Assembly: GCA_002349055.1 (NCBI GenBank)
Contig: DECD01000050.1
Span: forward strand, 3,462-13,036
Origin: Bacteroidales bacterium UBA2939
GTDB taxonomy: Bacteria > Bacteroidota > Bacteroidia > Bacteroidales > P3
Direction of reading: 5' to 3'
DNA: 9,575 nt
Below are positions 1 through 6,078 of this stretch, one piece after another. Numbering within the stretch: the first letter of the stretch is position 1; each line of letters begins with the position of its first letter. Below the pieces are notes generated by a model. The model worked only from the letters and a program-made list of their open reading frames with translations. It was not told the origin of the DNA and did not search any database. The translations under genes and the position numbers were made by a program.

Positions 1-18
1 CATTCCGGAAAATGTACG

Positions 19-26
19 TATCTTTG
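19..26 (+). promoter_or_regulatory. Bacteroidota -7 promoter element upstream of yraN
   Basis: TATCTTTG matches the Bacteroidota housekeeping -7 consensus TAnnTTTG and sits 20 bases before the ATG at 47. The -33 TTTG element would fall just left of the window, so only half of the promoter can be checked. The surrounding CGTATCTTTGCAC is identical to the core of the sodB promoter further right. It would drive yraN and the overlapping primase-sigma gene. Confidence 0.7.
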
Positions 27-46
27 CACTTATAATAATAAGACTT

Positions 47-466
47 ATGGCGTTGCTGAGATTTCACATAAAACGGAATGATAACCGCACACCAGAGGAA
101 CGTCGCGAAGCACAGGAGTTTGGTAAGATGGGTGAGCAGATGACGGCGAAGTACCTGACGGACAAAGGGTATATCATTCTGGAACACAACTATCGTCGGG
201 GACATCTTGAGATTGATCTCATCGCGCTAGATGGAGACGAGTTGGTCATCGTGGAGGTGAAAAGTCGTGCTTACGACACTATTTTGCGGCCCGAGGAGTC
301 TGTGGACCATAAGAAACGACTCAACCTTATCCGTTTGGCTAACGAATATGTCAAGACCCATGGCCGCAAGGAGAATGTACGGTTCGACATTGTCACTATT
401 GTGTCCAAAGCCGACGGTGCTGAGATAAAGCACCTCAAGAACGCCTACAATGTGATGAGTTTCTGA
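47..466 (+). CDS. yraN: YraN/UPF0102-family putative endonuclease
   Basis: This 139-residue protein has the size and motif order of the YraN (UPF0102) family, small proteins with a PD-(D/E)XK nuclease-like fold whose cellular role is poorly defined. Visible signatures are the early G-x-x-GE (E30 in FGKMGE), the GHLEIDLIA strand (E55, D57) and VIVEVKSR (E70, K72), followed by the conserved VRFDIV near residue 111. D57, E70 and K72 are the expected metal and catalytic residues, and all are present. The basic N-terminus of about 22 residues looks disordered. The ATG at 47 is chosen because it closely follows a promoter element and gives the usual length. The stop overlaps the next start by one base (TGATG), so the two genes are probably translationally coupled. 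In several other bacteria yraN lies next to comM and dprA; here a comM homologue is about 3.3 kb downstream. Family assignment is firm; biochemical function is inferred. Confidence 0.92.
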   Translation: MALLRFHIKRNDNRTPEERREAQEFGKMGEQMTAKYLTDKGYIILEHNYRRGHLEIDLIALDGDELVIVEVKSRAYDTILRPEESVDHKKRLNLIRLANEYVKTHGRKENVRFDIVTIVSKADGAEIKHLKNAYNVMSF

Positions 467-2346
467 TGAGTGATACTAATACATACACTGTCTCGAAGAT
501 GCTTCAATGCGAGGTGTCGCTATTCTCCAGTGTTTTCAACAAGGAGGCCAAGTGGCATACCTTGGGCAATGTGTTGAAGGATTTTACTTCACAGCGATAT
601 GCGAAAACTATACGAGAGGCCCGTGAATACTTGCTGGAGGGTGATACAGAGATGTACAAAGCCTGCAAATCAATGCTGCCTGTCGTTGCTTTCAGCGGTG
701 TGTTTGAGAATGGTCACTCAAAAGCTAACCTCGTCCGATACAACAATATTGTCATCATTGACATAGACCACCTTTCAGAAGAAACCTTATCGACTGTTGC
801 AGAGCAGCTGCAACAGGATGAATACGTCTTTGCTTACTGGAAATCACCATCGGGGCTGGGAGTCAAAGGTCTAGTGCATATCAGTGGCGGTGACGAAAGG
901 CAATTGGATGAGCATCATTGTCAGGCATTTCGTCAGCTGACCGATTATTTCAAGACTAAGTATTCCATCGACATTGACCAGTCGGGCTCCGACTATTCCC
1001 GTCTTTGTTATGCCTGTTGGGATGAAGATCTAGTTATCAAGCAGACGGCAAAGCTCTTCGCTGTCGATAAACCAACAAAGGCTGTTCGGGAGAAATCTCA
1101 TCAGCCACACAGCATATCTACCCCACAAGGAAGAGCCAGCGACCGCCAGTCGGACATCGACTCTGTCAGAGATATCATCCGTTACCTGCGGAGCACTGGC
1201 CGTTCCATCACCCACGAGTATGAGAATTGGGTGCGGGTGGCTTACGCCATTGCAGCCACATTCAGTCCCCAATTCGGCGAAACCTTCTTCCTGCTCCTCA
1301 GTCAGCAGGATGCCGACAAGTTTGACCCAGAGGCCTGCCGAAGGCTGTTGGATTACTGCTATGCACATACCAATGGACAGACGTCATTCGGTACCATCAT
1401 CTATCTGGCCAGAAAAGCAGGCTACTCCCCCAATAAATATAATAGTATAGAATCGAGAGAGAAACAACTTGCCAATATCCCAACTCCCAACTTCGTAGAC
1501 ATTATCCTTAGGGGCGGAGAAAGAGGTGATGAGGCGATGTACTATCTGTTGCACCGGCGGCTTGAGCGGCAGCTAAGGAGTCGTTTCGAGGTGTACCAGC
1601 ACCAGCTGATGGATGACTTTGAGGATGTGGTTGAGGATTTCTTTCTGTATCTTCGCGAAGGCAAGAGCGGCTGGAACAAGACTCCCTACCAGTCGCTGCG
1701 GCGCATCCGCAAAAAGGAAGCTTTCGAGGCATGGATACTCAACACTTTCAGAAACTACCTCACAGTGCGGGCTGAGGCAGAGAAGCAGATGAGTACTACG
1801 AGTCTCCATGAAGAAAATATTGCCGCTACAGATACCGCCTCGTCTCCGTTGACCGACGAGCGAAAGCTTGCTATTGCCTCCAACCTTATTGCCTATGCCC
1901 ACCAAACGCTCTATCCACGAGACCGCTTTATCTTCCTTCGCACCCTGCTCACTCTCCTCAACAAGCAGCAGGCGCTGCCAAACGACGAGATGGCGCGAGC
2001 TTTGGGTATGAGCGACATCGCCTATCGTGTATGCGTCCACCGCCTGAAGGGCAAACTATCGTACATCCGTACCCGCCTATTAAGAAACGGCATGCTGCCG
2101 CTAGACGAACCGCATCGCCAGATGACGCAGCATATCAATGACGAGTTCACCCAGCTATACCCCACCATTGGAAAATACTATGTTCTCTCTATCGACGAAT
2201 TGAAACGTGCCGATGCCGTCAAGCGTTTGCGCCAAGAGTATTATGAGACTACTGGCCGCATGCTTCATGAACCCGAAGCCGACTATTCTCTTTCACCCAG
2301 TATCTCCGCCTTCTGGACGCGACTGTCGAGTTTTCTGGTTGCTTAA
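466..2346 (+). CDS. VirE_N/BT4734-like primase domain + PriCT-2 + ECF sigma-like C-terminal half (fusion)
   Basis: This 626-residue protein appears to be a three-part fusion. Residues ~10-195 resemble the VirE_N/BT4734-like N-terminal domain found in primase and helicase proteins of Bacteroidales mobile elements. They hold a DxD (IIDID, D99/D101), a PSGLGVKG segment (128-135) and D171-x4-D176-x2-R179, which recalls archaeo-eukaryotic primase motifs. Residues ~232-320 match PriCT-2 (NWVRVAYAI, then a CYAHTNGQTSFGTIIYLA pattern). Residues ~355-437 look like sigma-70 region 2: DDFEDVVEDFFLYL (383-396) then FEAWILNTFRNYL (420-432). Residues ~480-537 look like region 4, with helix-turn-helix NDEMARALGMSDIAYRVCVH (506-525) and a basic tail. 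The last ~85 residues are unrecognised. The reading frame is continuous with no sign of a frameshift. It overlaps yraN by one base, shares its promoter and ends before a hairpin. The N-terminal call rests on family knowledge; the sigma-like call is my own pattern reading and is less certain. The role could be replication priming, promoter recognition or domesticated regulation. Confidence 0.75.
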   Translation: MSDTNTYTVSKMLQCEVSLFSSVFNKEAKWHTLGNVLKDFTSQRYAKTIREAREYLLEGDTEMYKACKSMLPVVAFSGVFENGHSKANLVRYNNIVIIDIDHLSEETLSTVAEQLQQDEYVFAYWKSPSGLGVKGLVHISGGDERQLDEHHCQAFRQLTDYFKTKYSIDIDQSGSDYSRLCYACWDEDLVIKQTAKLFAVDKPTKAVREKSHQPHSISTPQGRASDRQSDIDSVRDIIRYLRSTGRSITHEYENWVRVAYAIAATFSPQFGETFFLLLSQQDADKFDPEACRRLLDYCYAHTNGQTSFGTIIYLARKAGYSPNKYNSIESREKQLANIPTPNFVDIILRGGERGDEAMYYLLHRRLERQLRSRFEVYQHQLMDDFEDVVEDFFLYLREGKSGWNKTPYQSLRRIRKKEAFEAWILNTFRNYLTVRAEAEKQMSTTSLHEENIAATDTASSPLTDERKLAIASNLIAYAHQTLYPRDRFIFLRTLLTLLNKQQALPNDEMARALGMSDIAYRVCVHRLKGKLSYIRTRLLRNGMLPLDEPHRQMTQHINDEFTQLYPTIGKYYVLSIDELKRADAVKRLRQEYYETTGRMLHEPEADYSLSPSISAFWTRLSSFLVA

Positions 2347-2352
2347 TATCAT

Positions 2353-2394
2353 AAAGAAAACCCCGCCTGAAATATTATCAGCCGGGGTACTTTC
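2353..2394 (+). terminator. Candidate intrinsic terminator after the primase-sigma gene
   Basis: CCCCG (2361-2365) pairs with CGGGG (2383-2387), then a C/C mismatch, then CTGA (2367-2370) pairs with TCAG (2378-2381) around a 7-base AATATTA loop. The stem starts 15 bases after the stop codon. The T-run after it is weak (TACTTT), while an A-rich run (AAAGAAAA) precedes it. It could therefore also act in the opposite direction, or be a 3'-end stabilising hairpin. Confidence 0.55.
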
Positions 2395-2467
2395 CCATAA
2401 ATTGGGGGGTGGGCGAGATCTTGGTCCAACCGTATAGTATGACTAAATAGAAATTGTTACAGAATAT

Positions 2468-2498
2468 TTTGTCACACAAACTATTTTTTGTATCTTTG
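2468..2498 (+). promoter_or_regulatory. Bacteroidota promoter (TTTG-N19-TATCTTTG)
   Basis: TTTG at 2468-2471 and TATCTTTG at 2491-2498 are separated by exactly 19 bases, matching both consensus elements of the Bacteroidota primary sigma factor. The lipoprotein start lies about 265 bases further on. The transcript would therefore begin with a long A-rich leader and the rod-shaped fold, or the promoter may serve a separate small RNA. Confidence 0.85.
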
Positions 2499-2577
2499 CA
2501 TCGTCAAACAATAATAACAATAAAAAGTATAGACAAAGAATAAAGAACGATAATACATTAATAATAAAGCGTTTTTG

Positions 2578-2705
2578 CTTTTCAAGTGGACCGGAATCTC
2601 GACAATTGCGTAATCCCTAACGAGAAGACAGAAATGCTTATGGAATATCCGTAAGCTTTCTCGTTTTGGGGATAGGTAGTCGAGAACCTCGGTCCAGACA
2701 AAAAG
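2578..2705 (+). ncRNA. Rod-shaped structured RNA (small RNA, possibly 6S-like, or lipoprotein leader)
   Basis: A single nested hairpin spans about 128 bases. From outside in: CTTTT (2578-2582) with AAAAG (2701-2705); TGGACCG (2587-2593) with CGGTCCA (2690-2696); TCTCGAC (2597-2603) with GTCGAGA (2679-2685); ATCCC (2613-2617) with GGGAT (2669-2673); AACGAGAA (2619-2626) with TTCTCGTT (2658-2665); and an apical GCTTATGGA (2636-2644) with TCCGTAAGC (2648-2656), which includes one T-G pair. Internal loops separate the stems, the largest being 9 by 5 bases (2604-2612 and 2674-2678). A rod with a central bubble is the architecture of 6S RNA, and a 6S-Flavo family is known in Bacteroidota, but I cannot confirm its sequence consensus here. 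The fold could equally be a 5' leader controlling the lipoprotein gene, or a palindromic repeat. Structure is seen directly; identity is inference. Confidence 0.6.
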
Positions 2706-2724
2706 TTTACGGATTATCTTTTTG
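2699..2724 (+). other. A/T-rich hairpin sharing a strand with the rod
   Basis: CAAAAAG (2699-2705) can pair with CTTTTTG (2718-2724) around a 12-base loop. The same AAAAG closes the outermost stem of the rod, so the two pairings exclude each other. It may end a short RNA made from the promoter at 2468-2498, but seven mostly A-T pairs are weak for a terminator. Confidence 0.35.
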
Positions 2725-2764
2725 TGATTCTTGAGAAGACGGAGCGCAACAATATCAGGCATCA

Positions 2765-3007
2765 ATGACGTTTAATAAAACTACACTTCTGCTCACCTCC
2801 TTCATACTACTATTCTTTTCTTGCGACAATTCGGTTGTCTCGCGTGAAGAGTACGATGTATTGTTGTCAGAGAAGCAGCAATTCGAAGCTCTCAGCGACT
2901 CGCTCCAGTTCGAATTGTCGAGCCTCAAGATTTACGTTGAATACCTAGAAGAGAGCAACAACGAACTCATCGAAGAACTAAAATGCACACCATGTGACCA
3001 GCGATAA
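2765..3007 (+). CDS. Small coiled-coil lipoprotein (unknown function)
   Basis: This 80-residue protein is not one I recognise. It opens with a lipoprotein signal: a lysine at 5, a hydrophobic run (residues 7-18) and a lipobox-like FFSC with the lipidated cysteine at C20, which leaves a mature chain of about 61 residues. Residues ~26-72 are highly charged with regularly spaced leucines and read as one continuous coiled coil. The tail carries CTPC (C74, C77), a CxxC pair that could form a disulfide. A short lipid-anchored helix recalls Braun's lipoprotein or an outer-membrane spanin subunit, but there is no sequence match and no phage context. The start is set by the signal peptide. It is preceded by a promoter and a 265-base structured leader and followed by a strong terminator, so it is probably monocistronic. 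D21 right after the cysteine may affect sorting, although Bacteroidota rules differ from those of E. coli. Confidence 0.75.
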   Translation: MTFNKTTLLLTSFILLFFSCDNSVVSREEYDVLLSEKQQFEALSDSLQFELSSLKIYVEYLEESNNELIEELKCTPCDQR

Positions 3008-3042
3008 AAGGTTTTTCATAAACCCTATTTTTAATGTGAAGC

Positions 3043-3077
3043 GGGGCGGCCTCGGGTAGGCTGCCCCATTTTTTTTT
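3043..3077 (+). terminator. Intrinsic terminator after the lipoprotein gene
   Basis: GGGGC (3043-3047) pairs with GCCCC (3063-3067), a G-T pair follows (3048/3062), then GCC (3049-3051) pairs with GGC (3059-3061) around a 7-base loop. A run of nine T residues (3069-3077) comes directly after. It lies 36 bases past the lipoprotein stop and just before the sodB promoter, so it separates the two transcription units. Confidence 0.88.
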
Positions 3078-3085
3078 GAATAATT

Positions 3086-3116
3086 TTTGCCAAATGAGAA
3101 AAAGTGCGTATCTTTG
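3086..3116 (+). promoter_or_regulatory. Bacteroidota promoter for sodB
   Basis: TTTG (3086-3089) and TATCTTTG (3109-3116) are separated by 19 bases, a full match to both elements. The sodB ATG is 32 bases downstream of the -7 element. The -7 element lies between GTGC (3104-3107) and GCAC (3116-3119), a small dyad that may be coincidence. I recognise no oxidative-stress operator. Confidence 0.85.
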
Positions 3117-3148
3117 CACCCAGTTAAAGATATTAAAAAGATAGGACT

Positions 3149-3742
3149 ATGAAAGATATGATGCCTGTAGATGGACAGTTCGCAATGCCGACGCTGCCAT
3201 ACGAAGCACTGGGTGCTGTTATCAGTAAGGAGACTCTGGGTTTCCACCATGGGAAGCATTTGAAAGCATATGTCGACAACCTCAACAAGCTGCTGCCCGA
3301 CAGTGGGTTTGAGAATCTGTCGTTGACTGAGGTTGTGAAGAAATCGGAAGGTGGTATGTTTAATAATGCCGGACAGGTGCTGAATCATGCCATGTATTTT
3401 GAGCAATTCAGCAATAATTCCAAGCCGATGGGCGAGAAGATGAATGGACTGCTGGAGCGCGACTTCGGCAGTGTGGAAGCTTTCAAGAAGGAGTTCGAAC
3501 AGAAAGGTGCAACGTTGTTCGGCAGCGGATGGGTGTGGCTTTCGGCTGACAAAGATGGTAAACTGGTCATCACACAGCAGAAGAACGCTGAGAATCCTGT
3601 CACAATGGGTTTACGTCCACTGCTGACCTTCGACGTATGGGAGCATGCCTACTACCTCGACTACCAAAACCGTCGCGCTGACTACCTCGCCGCCTTGTGG
3701 CAGGTTGTCGACTGGTCGATCGTTGAAAAGCGCTTATGTTAG
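3149..3742 (+). CDS. sodB: Superoxide dismutase, Fe/Mn family (Fe-type signature)
   Basis: This 197-residue enzyme converts superoxide to hydrogen peroxide and oxygen in the cytoplasm. All four metal ligands are visible: H33 (GFHHGKHLKAYV), H80 (FNNAGQVLNHAMYF), and D162 and H166 (LLTFDVWEHAYYLDY). The second-sphere Y41 is present. Q76, four residues before H80, is in the position typical of iron enzymes rather than the manganese-type arrangement. Bacteroides homologues can work with either metal, so cambialism is possible. The sequence runs close to the B. fragilis enzyme as I recall it, apart from an N-terminal extension of a few residues (MKDMMPVDGQF). The ATG at 3149 is nearest the promoter, but the methionines at residues 4 and 5 could also start. 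There is no signal peptide. Its last codons overlap the comM start by 7 bases, so the two are probably translated in a coupled way. Identification is very secure. Confidence 0.97.
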   Translation: MKDMMPVDGQFAMPTLPYEALGAVISKETLGFHHGKHLKAYVDNLNKLLPDSGFENLSLTEVVKKSEGGMFNNAGQVLNHAMYFEQFSNNSKPMGEKMNGLLERDFGSVEAFKKEFEQKGATLFGSGWVWLSADKDGKLVITQQKNAENPVTMGLRPLLTFDVWEHAYYLDYQNRRADYLAALWQVVDWSIVEKRLC

Positions 3743-5274
3743 TTAAAACCTACGGAAGTGCAATCCTTGGCGTGAACGCACTGACGGTCACCGTTGAAGT
3801 GAGTGTCGGTGAAGGTGTGGGTTTCTTTATGGTGGGTCTACCCGACAATGCCGTGAAGGAGAGCGCACAGCGTATCTCGTCGGCTTTTGAGGAGAGTGGC
3901 TTCCGTATTCCCGGAAAACGCATTATCGTCAACCTCGCACCTGCCGACTTGAAAAAAGAAGGCACCGCCTACGACCTTACCATCGCCATCGGAGTGTTGG
4001 GAGCCATTGGGGCGGTGAAACCAGATGTGCTGGAACGATATGTCATCATGGGGGAGTTGGGCTTGGACGGCACCTTGCGCCCCATCAAGGGAGTGTTGCC
4101 TATAGCCATCGAAGCCCGCAAACAACAATACAAAGGCATCATTGTTCCTGCGGAGAATGCCCGCGAGGCGGCAATAGTCAATAATTTGGAAGTTTATGGT
4201 GCTACCAGCCTCAAGGAGGTGGCAGATTTTCTGAACGGCGAATGTACAATCGAACAGACTGTGATGGACACCCGTGCCGAGTTCGCCCGTTCACTAAATA
4301 GTTATGAATACGACTTTGCCGATGTCAAGGGGCAGGCGTGTGTGAAACGTTGTCTTGAGATTGCTGCTGCCGGCGGACACAACGCCATCATGATTGGTCC
4401 TCCTGGCAGTGGCAAAACCATGCTTGCCAAGCGTATGCCGGGTATCCTGCCGCCGCTGACGTTGAGCGAAAGTCTTGAGACCACCCAGATACACTCTGTG
4501 GCGGGACTTATGCGCAAGGAGGATGCGCTGATAGCGGTACGTCCTTTCCGAGCTCCACACCATACGATATCAGATGTTGCCCTTGTGGGAGGCGGGACCA
4601 ATCCCAAGCCCGGCGAGATATCGTTGGCTCACAATGGAGTTCTCTTCCTCGACGAACTGCCTGAGTTTAAACGGACTGTACTCGAGGTGCTGCGTCAGCC
4701 CATGGAAGAGCGCCGTGTCACCATCTCGAGGGCCAAGCTTACGATAGACTACCCGGCGGCCTTTATGCTCATCGCCGCCATGAATCCATGCCCTTGTGGC
4801 TATTATAATCACCCCACCATTGAGTGCACTTGCCCACCAGGTTCGGTAAAGCGCTACCTCAACAAGGTCAGCGGCCCACTGATGGACCGTATCGATATCC
4901 ATATTGAAGTGACGCCGGTACCTGTCAGTCAGTTGAACAAGGAGGAGAAAGCCGAGAGCAGCGCTGCTATCCGCGAGAGGGTTGTCGCTGCTCGCACCAT
5001 ACAGACCGCACGTTTTGCAGGTAATCCAGGTGTACATTGCAACGCCCAGATGGGCAGCAAACTCACGCGCCAGTATTGTGCGCTCACCGACGAGTGCCGC
5101 AACATCATGGAGATGGCTATGAACCGCCTGGGACTCAGTGCCCGTGCATACGACCGCATCTTGCGTGTGGCCCGAACCATCGCCGACCTCGAAGCTGCAC
5201 CCGATATCAATCCCGACCATCTGAAAGAAGCTATCACCTACCGCTCGTTGGATCGCGACAGTTGGGGAAGATAG
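3736..5274 (+). CDS. comM: YifB/ComM-family Mg-chelatase-like AAA+ ATPase
   Basis: This 512-residue protein has full family length. Residues ~20-140 form the ChlI/Lon-protease-like N-terminal domain. Residues ~190-395 form the AAA+ domain, with Walker A GPPGSGKT (221-228), RAPHHTIS (272-279), Walker B VLFLDE (302-307) and the DRIDIHIEV segment (384-392). The C-terminal Mg-chelatase domain runs from ~405 to 505. Cysteines C352, C354, C364 and C366 near NPCPCG may bind a metal. In Vibrio, Acinetobacter and Haemophilus, ComM is a hexameric helicase that promotes branch migration when transformed DNA integrates; many non-competent bacteria keep it as YifB with an unclear role. The start at 3736 lies inside the sodB stop region (7-base overlap), and the sequence from there is conserved in style (MLVKTYGSAILGV). 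A radical SAM gene follows after 30 bases. The family is certain; a competence role in this organism is not shown. Confidence 0.96.
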   Translation: MLVKTYGSAILGVNALTVTVEVSVGEGVGFFMVGLPDNAVKESAQRISSAFEESGFRIPGKRIIVNLAPADLKKEGTAYDLTIAIGVLGAIGAVKPDVLERYVIMGELGLDGTLRPIKGVLPIAIEARKQQYKGIIVPAENAREAAIVNNLEVYGATSLKEVADFLNGECTIEQTVMDTRAEFARSLNSYEYDFADVKGQACVKRCLEIAAAGGHNAIMIGPPGSGKTMLAKRMPGILPPLTLSESLETTQIHSVAGLMRKEDALIAVRPFRAPHHTISDVALVGGGTNPKPGEISLAHNGVLFLDELPEFKRTVLEVLRQPMEERRVTISRAKLTIDYPAAFMLIAAMNPCPCGYYNHPTIECTCPPGSVKRYLNKVSGPLMDRIDIHIEVTPVPVSQLNKEEKAESSAAIRERVVAARTIQTARFAGNPGVHCNAQMGSKLTRQYCALTDECRNIMEMAMNRLGLSARAYDRILRVARTIADLEAAPDINPDHLKEAITYRSLDRDSWGR

Positions 5275-5304
5275 AAGGGGCTTTAATTCTGAAACAGAAA
5301 GAAA

Positions 5305-6078
5305 ATGATACGAGAAGAGACTGTTTTTGGACCTATTTTCAGCCGGCGGCTTGGAAGCTCGCTTGGCATCAACCTCTTGCCCGAGAAGGGTAAGATATGC
5401 AACTTTGACTGCATCTACTGCGAGTGCGGATGGAACCGCGACGGTCGCAACGACACCGTCCTTCCAACGGCTGAGAAGGTGCGCACCGACCTCGAGCGCA
5501 TGCTGCAACGCTTGGTGAAAGAGAAGACTCCTGTCGACAGCATCACTTTCAGCGGCGATGGCGAACCCACCATCAACCCCGAGTTTCCCCAGATTATCGA
5601 CGACACGCTGCGGTTGCGCGACCAGTACTATCCCCAAGCCAAGGTCAGCGTCCTCAGCAACGCCACGCGTGTCCATGTCCCAGAGGTTTTCAACGCCTTG
5701 TGCAAGGTGGACAATCCCATCATGAAAATAGATGCCCCTACCAATGATTTGGTAGAGAAAATAAATATGCCTGCACCGGGGTATGATGTAAACCGCGTTA
5801 TCGAGGCCCTCAAGCAGTTCAATGGCAATTTCGTCCTCCAGACCTGCATGCTGCGTGGCAATGGATTTGACTCTGCCAGTCTCGAGGTTGTCGGCCCATT
5901 GATGGACATCGTGCGCCTGCTGAAACCTCACGAGTGGATGGTCTACACCATCGACCGCGCCACCCCCATGCAGGGGCTCGAGAAATTCTCCCCGCAGGAG
6001 ATGAAAACCCTCGTCCAACCCATTATCGATGAAGGCGTCACCAAGGTCCAGATTAAAGGCGCTATAGAGGATAACTAG
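5305..6078 (+). CDS. Radical SAM protein, COG0731-like
   Basis: This 257-residue protein carries the radical SAM cluster motif CNFDCIYC (C32, C36, C39; CxxxCxxC) near its N-terminus, with another cysteine close by (C41). SGDGEPT (83-89) corresponds to the GGEP-type strand that contacts S-adenosylmethionine. The opening VFGPIFSRRLGSSLGIN is typical of COG0731, a group annotated by similarity to the wyosine-synthesis enzyme TYW1. Bacteria generally lack wyosine, so the substrate is unknown and the TYW1 label should not be taken literally. There is no obvious C-terminal auxiliary cluster domain. It starts 30 bases after comM with no promoter or terminator between them, so it is probably the third gene of the sodB operon. 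Its TAG stop lies inside the palindrome CTAG, which also gives the stop of the convergent hydrolase gene. The superfamily is secure; the reaction is not known. Confidence 0.93.
   Translation: MIREETVFGPIFSRRLGSSLGINLLPEKGKICNFDCIYCECGWNRDGRNDTVLPTAEKVRTDLERMLQRLVKEKTPVDSITFSGDGEPTINPEFPQIIDDTLRLRDQYYPQAKVSVLSNATRVHVPEVFNALCKVDNPIMKIDAPTNDLVEKINMPAPGYDVNRVIEALKQFNGNFVLQTCMLRGNGFDSASLEVVGPLMDIVRLLKPHEWMVYTIDRATPMQGLEKFSPQEMKTLVQPIIDEGVTKVQIKGAIEDN

Larger units (their letters stand above)
2347..2764. other. 418-base gene-free stretch: terminator, promoter, structured RNA
   Basis: No convincing gene lies here. The antisense reading frame over 2481-2765 covers the promoter and the hairpin and has no family resemblance. 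From left to right the stretch holds a hairpin after the primase-sigma gene (2353-2394), about 75 bases in which I see nothing, a strong promoter (2468-2498), an A-rich run with little structure (2499-2577), a long rod-like hairpin (2578-2705) and a smaller A/T-rich hairpin (2699-2724). It leads into the small lipoprotein gene. Confidence 0.7.

Noticed and set aside
466..2346. Reading the primase-sigma gene as two genes merged by a sequencing error
   Set aside because: The frame is open throughout with no stop near the domain junction (about residues 320-355). No frame change is needed to explain either half.
2481..2765. Antisense open frame of 94 codons over the gene-free stretch
   Set aside because: It coincides with the consensus promoter and the long hairpin and has no family resemblance. 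The RNA structure explains the region better.
4570..6018. Antisense open frame of 482 codons across comM and the radical SAM gene
   Set aside because: It runs opposite two well-conserved genes, has no recognisable domain or signal and reflects codon bias of the real frames.
5305..6078. Calling the radical SAM gene a TYW1 wyosine synthase
   Set aside because: COG0731 carries that name by similarity only, and wyosine is a feature of archaeal and eukaryotic tRNA. The substrate here cannot be read from sequence.
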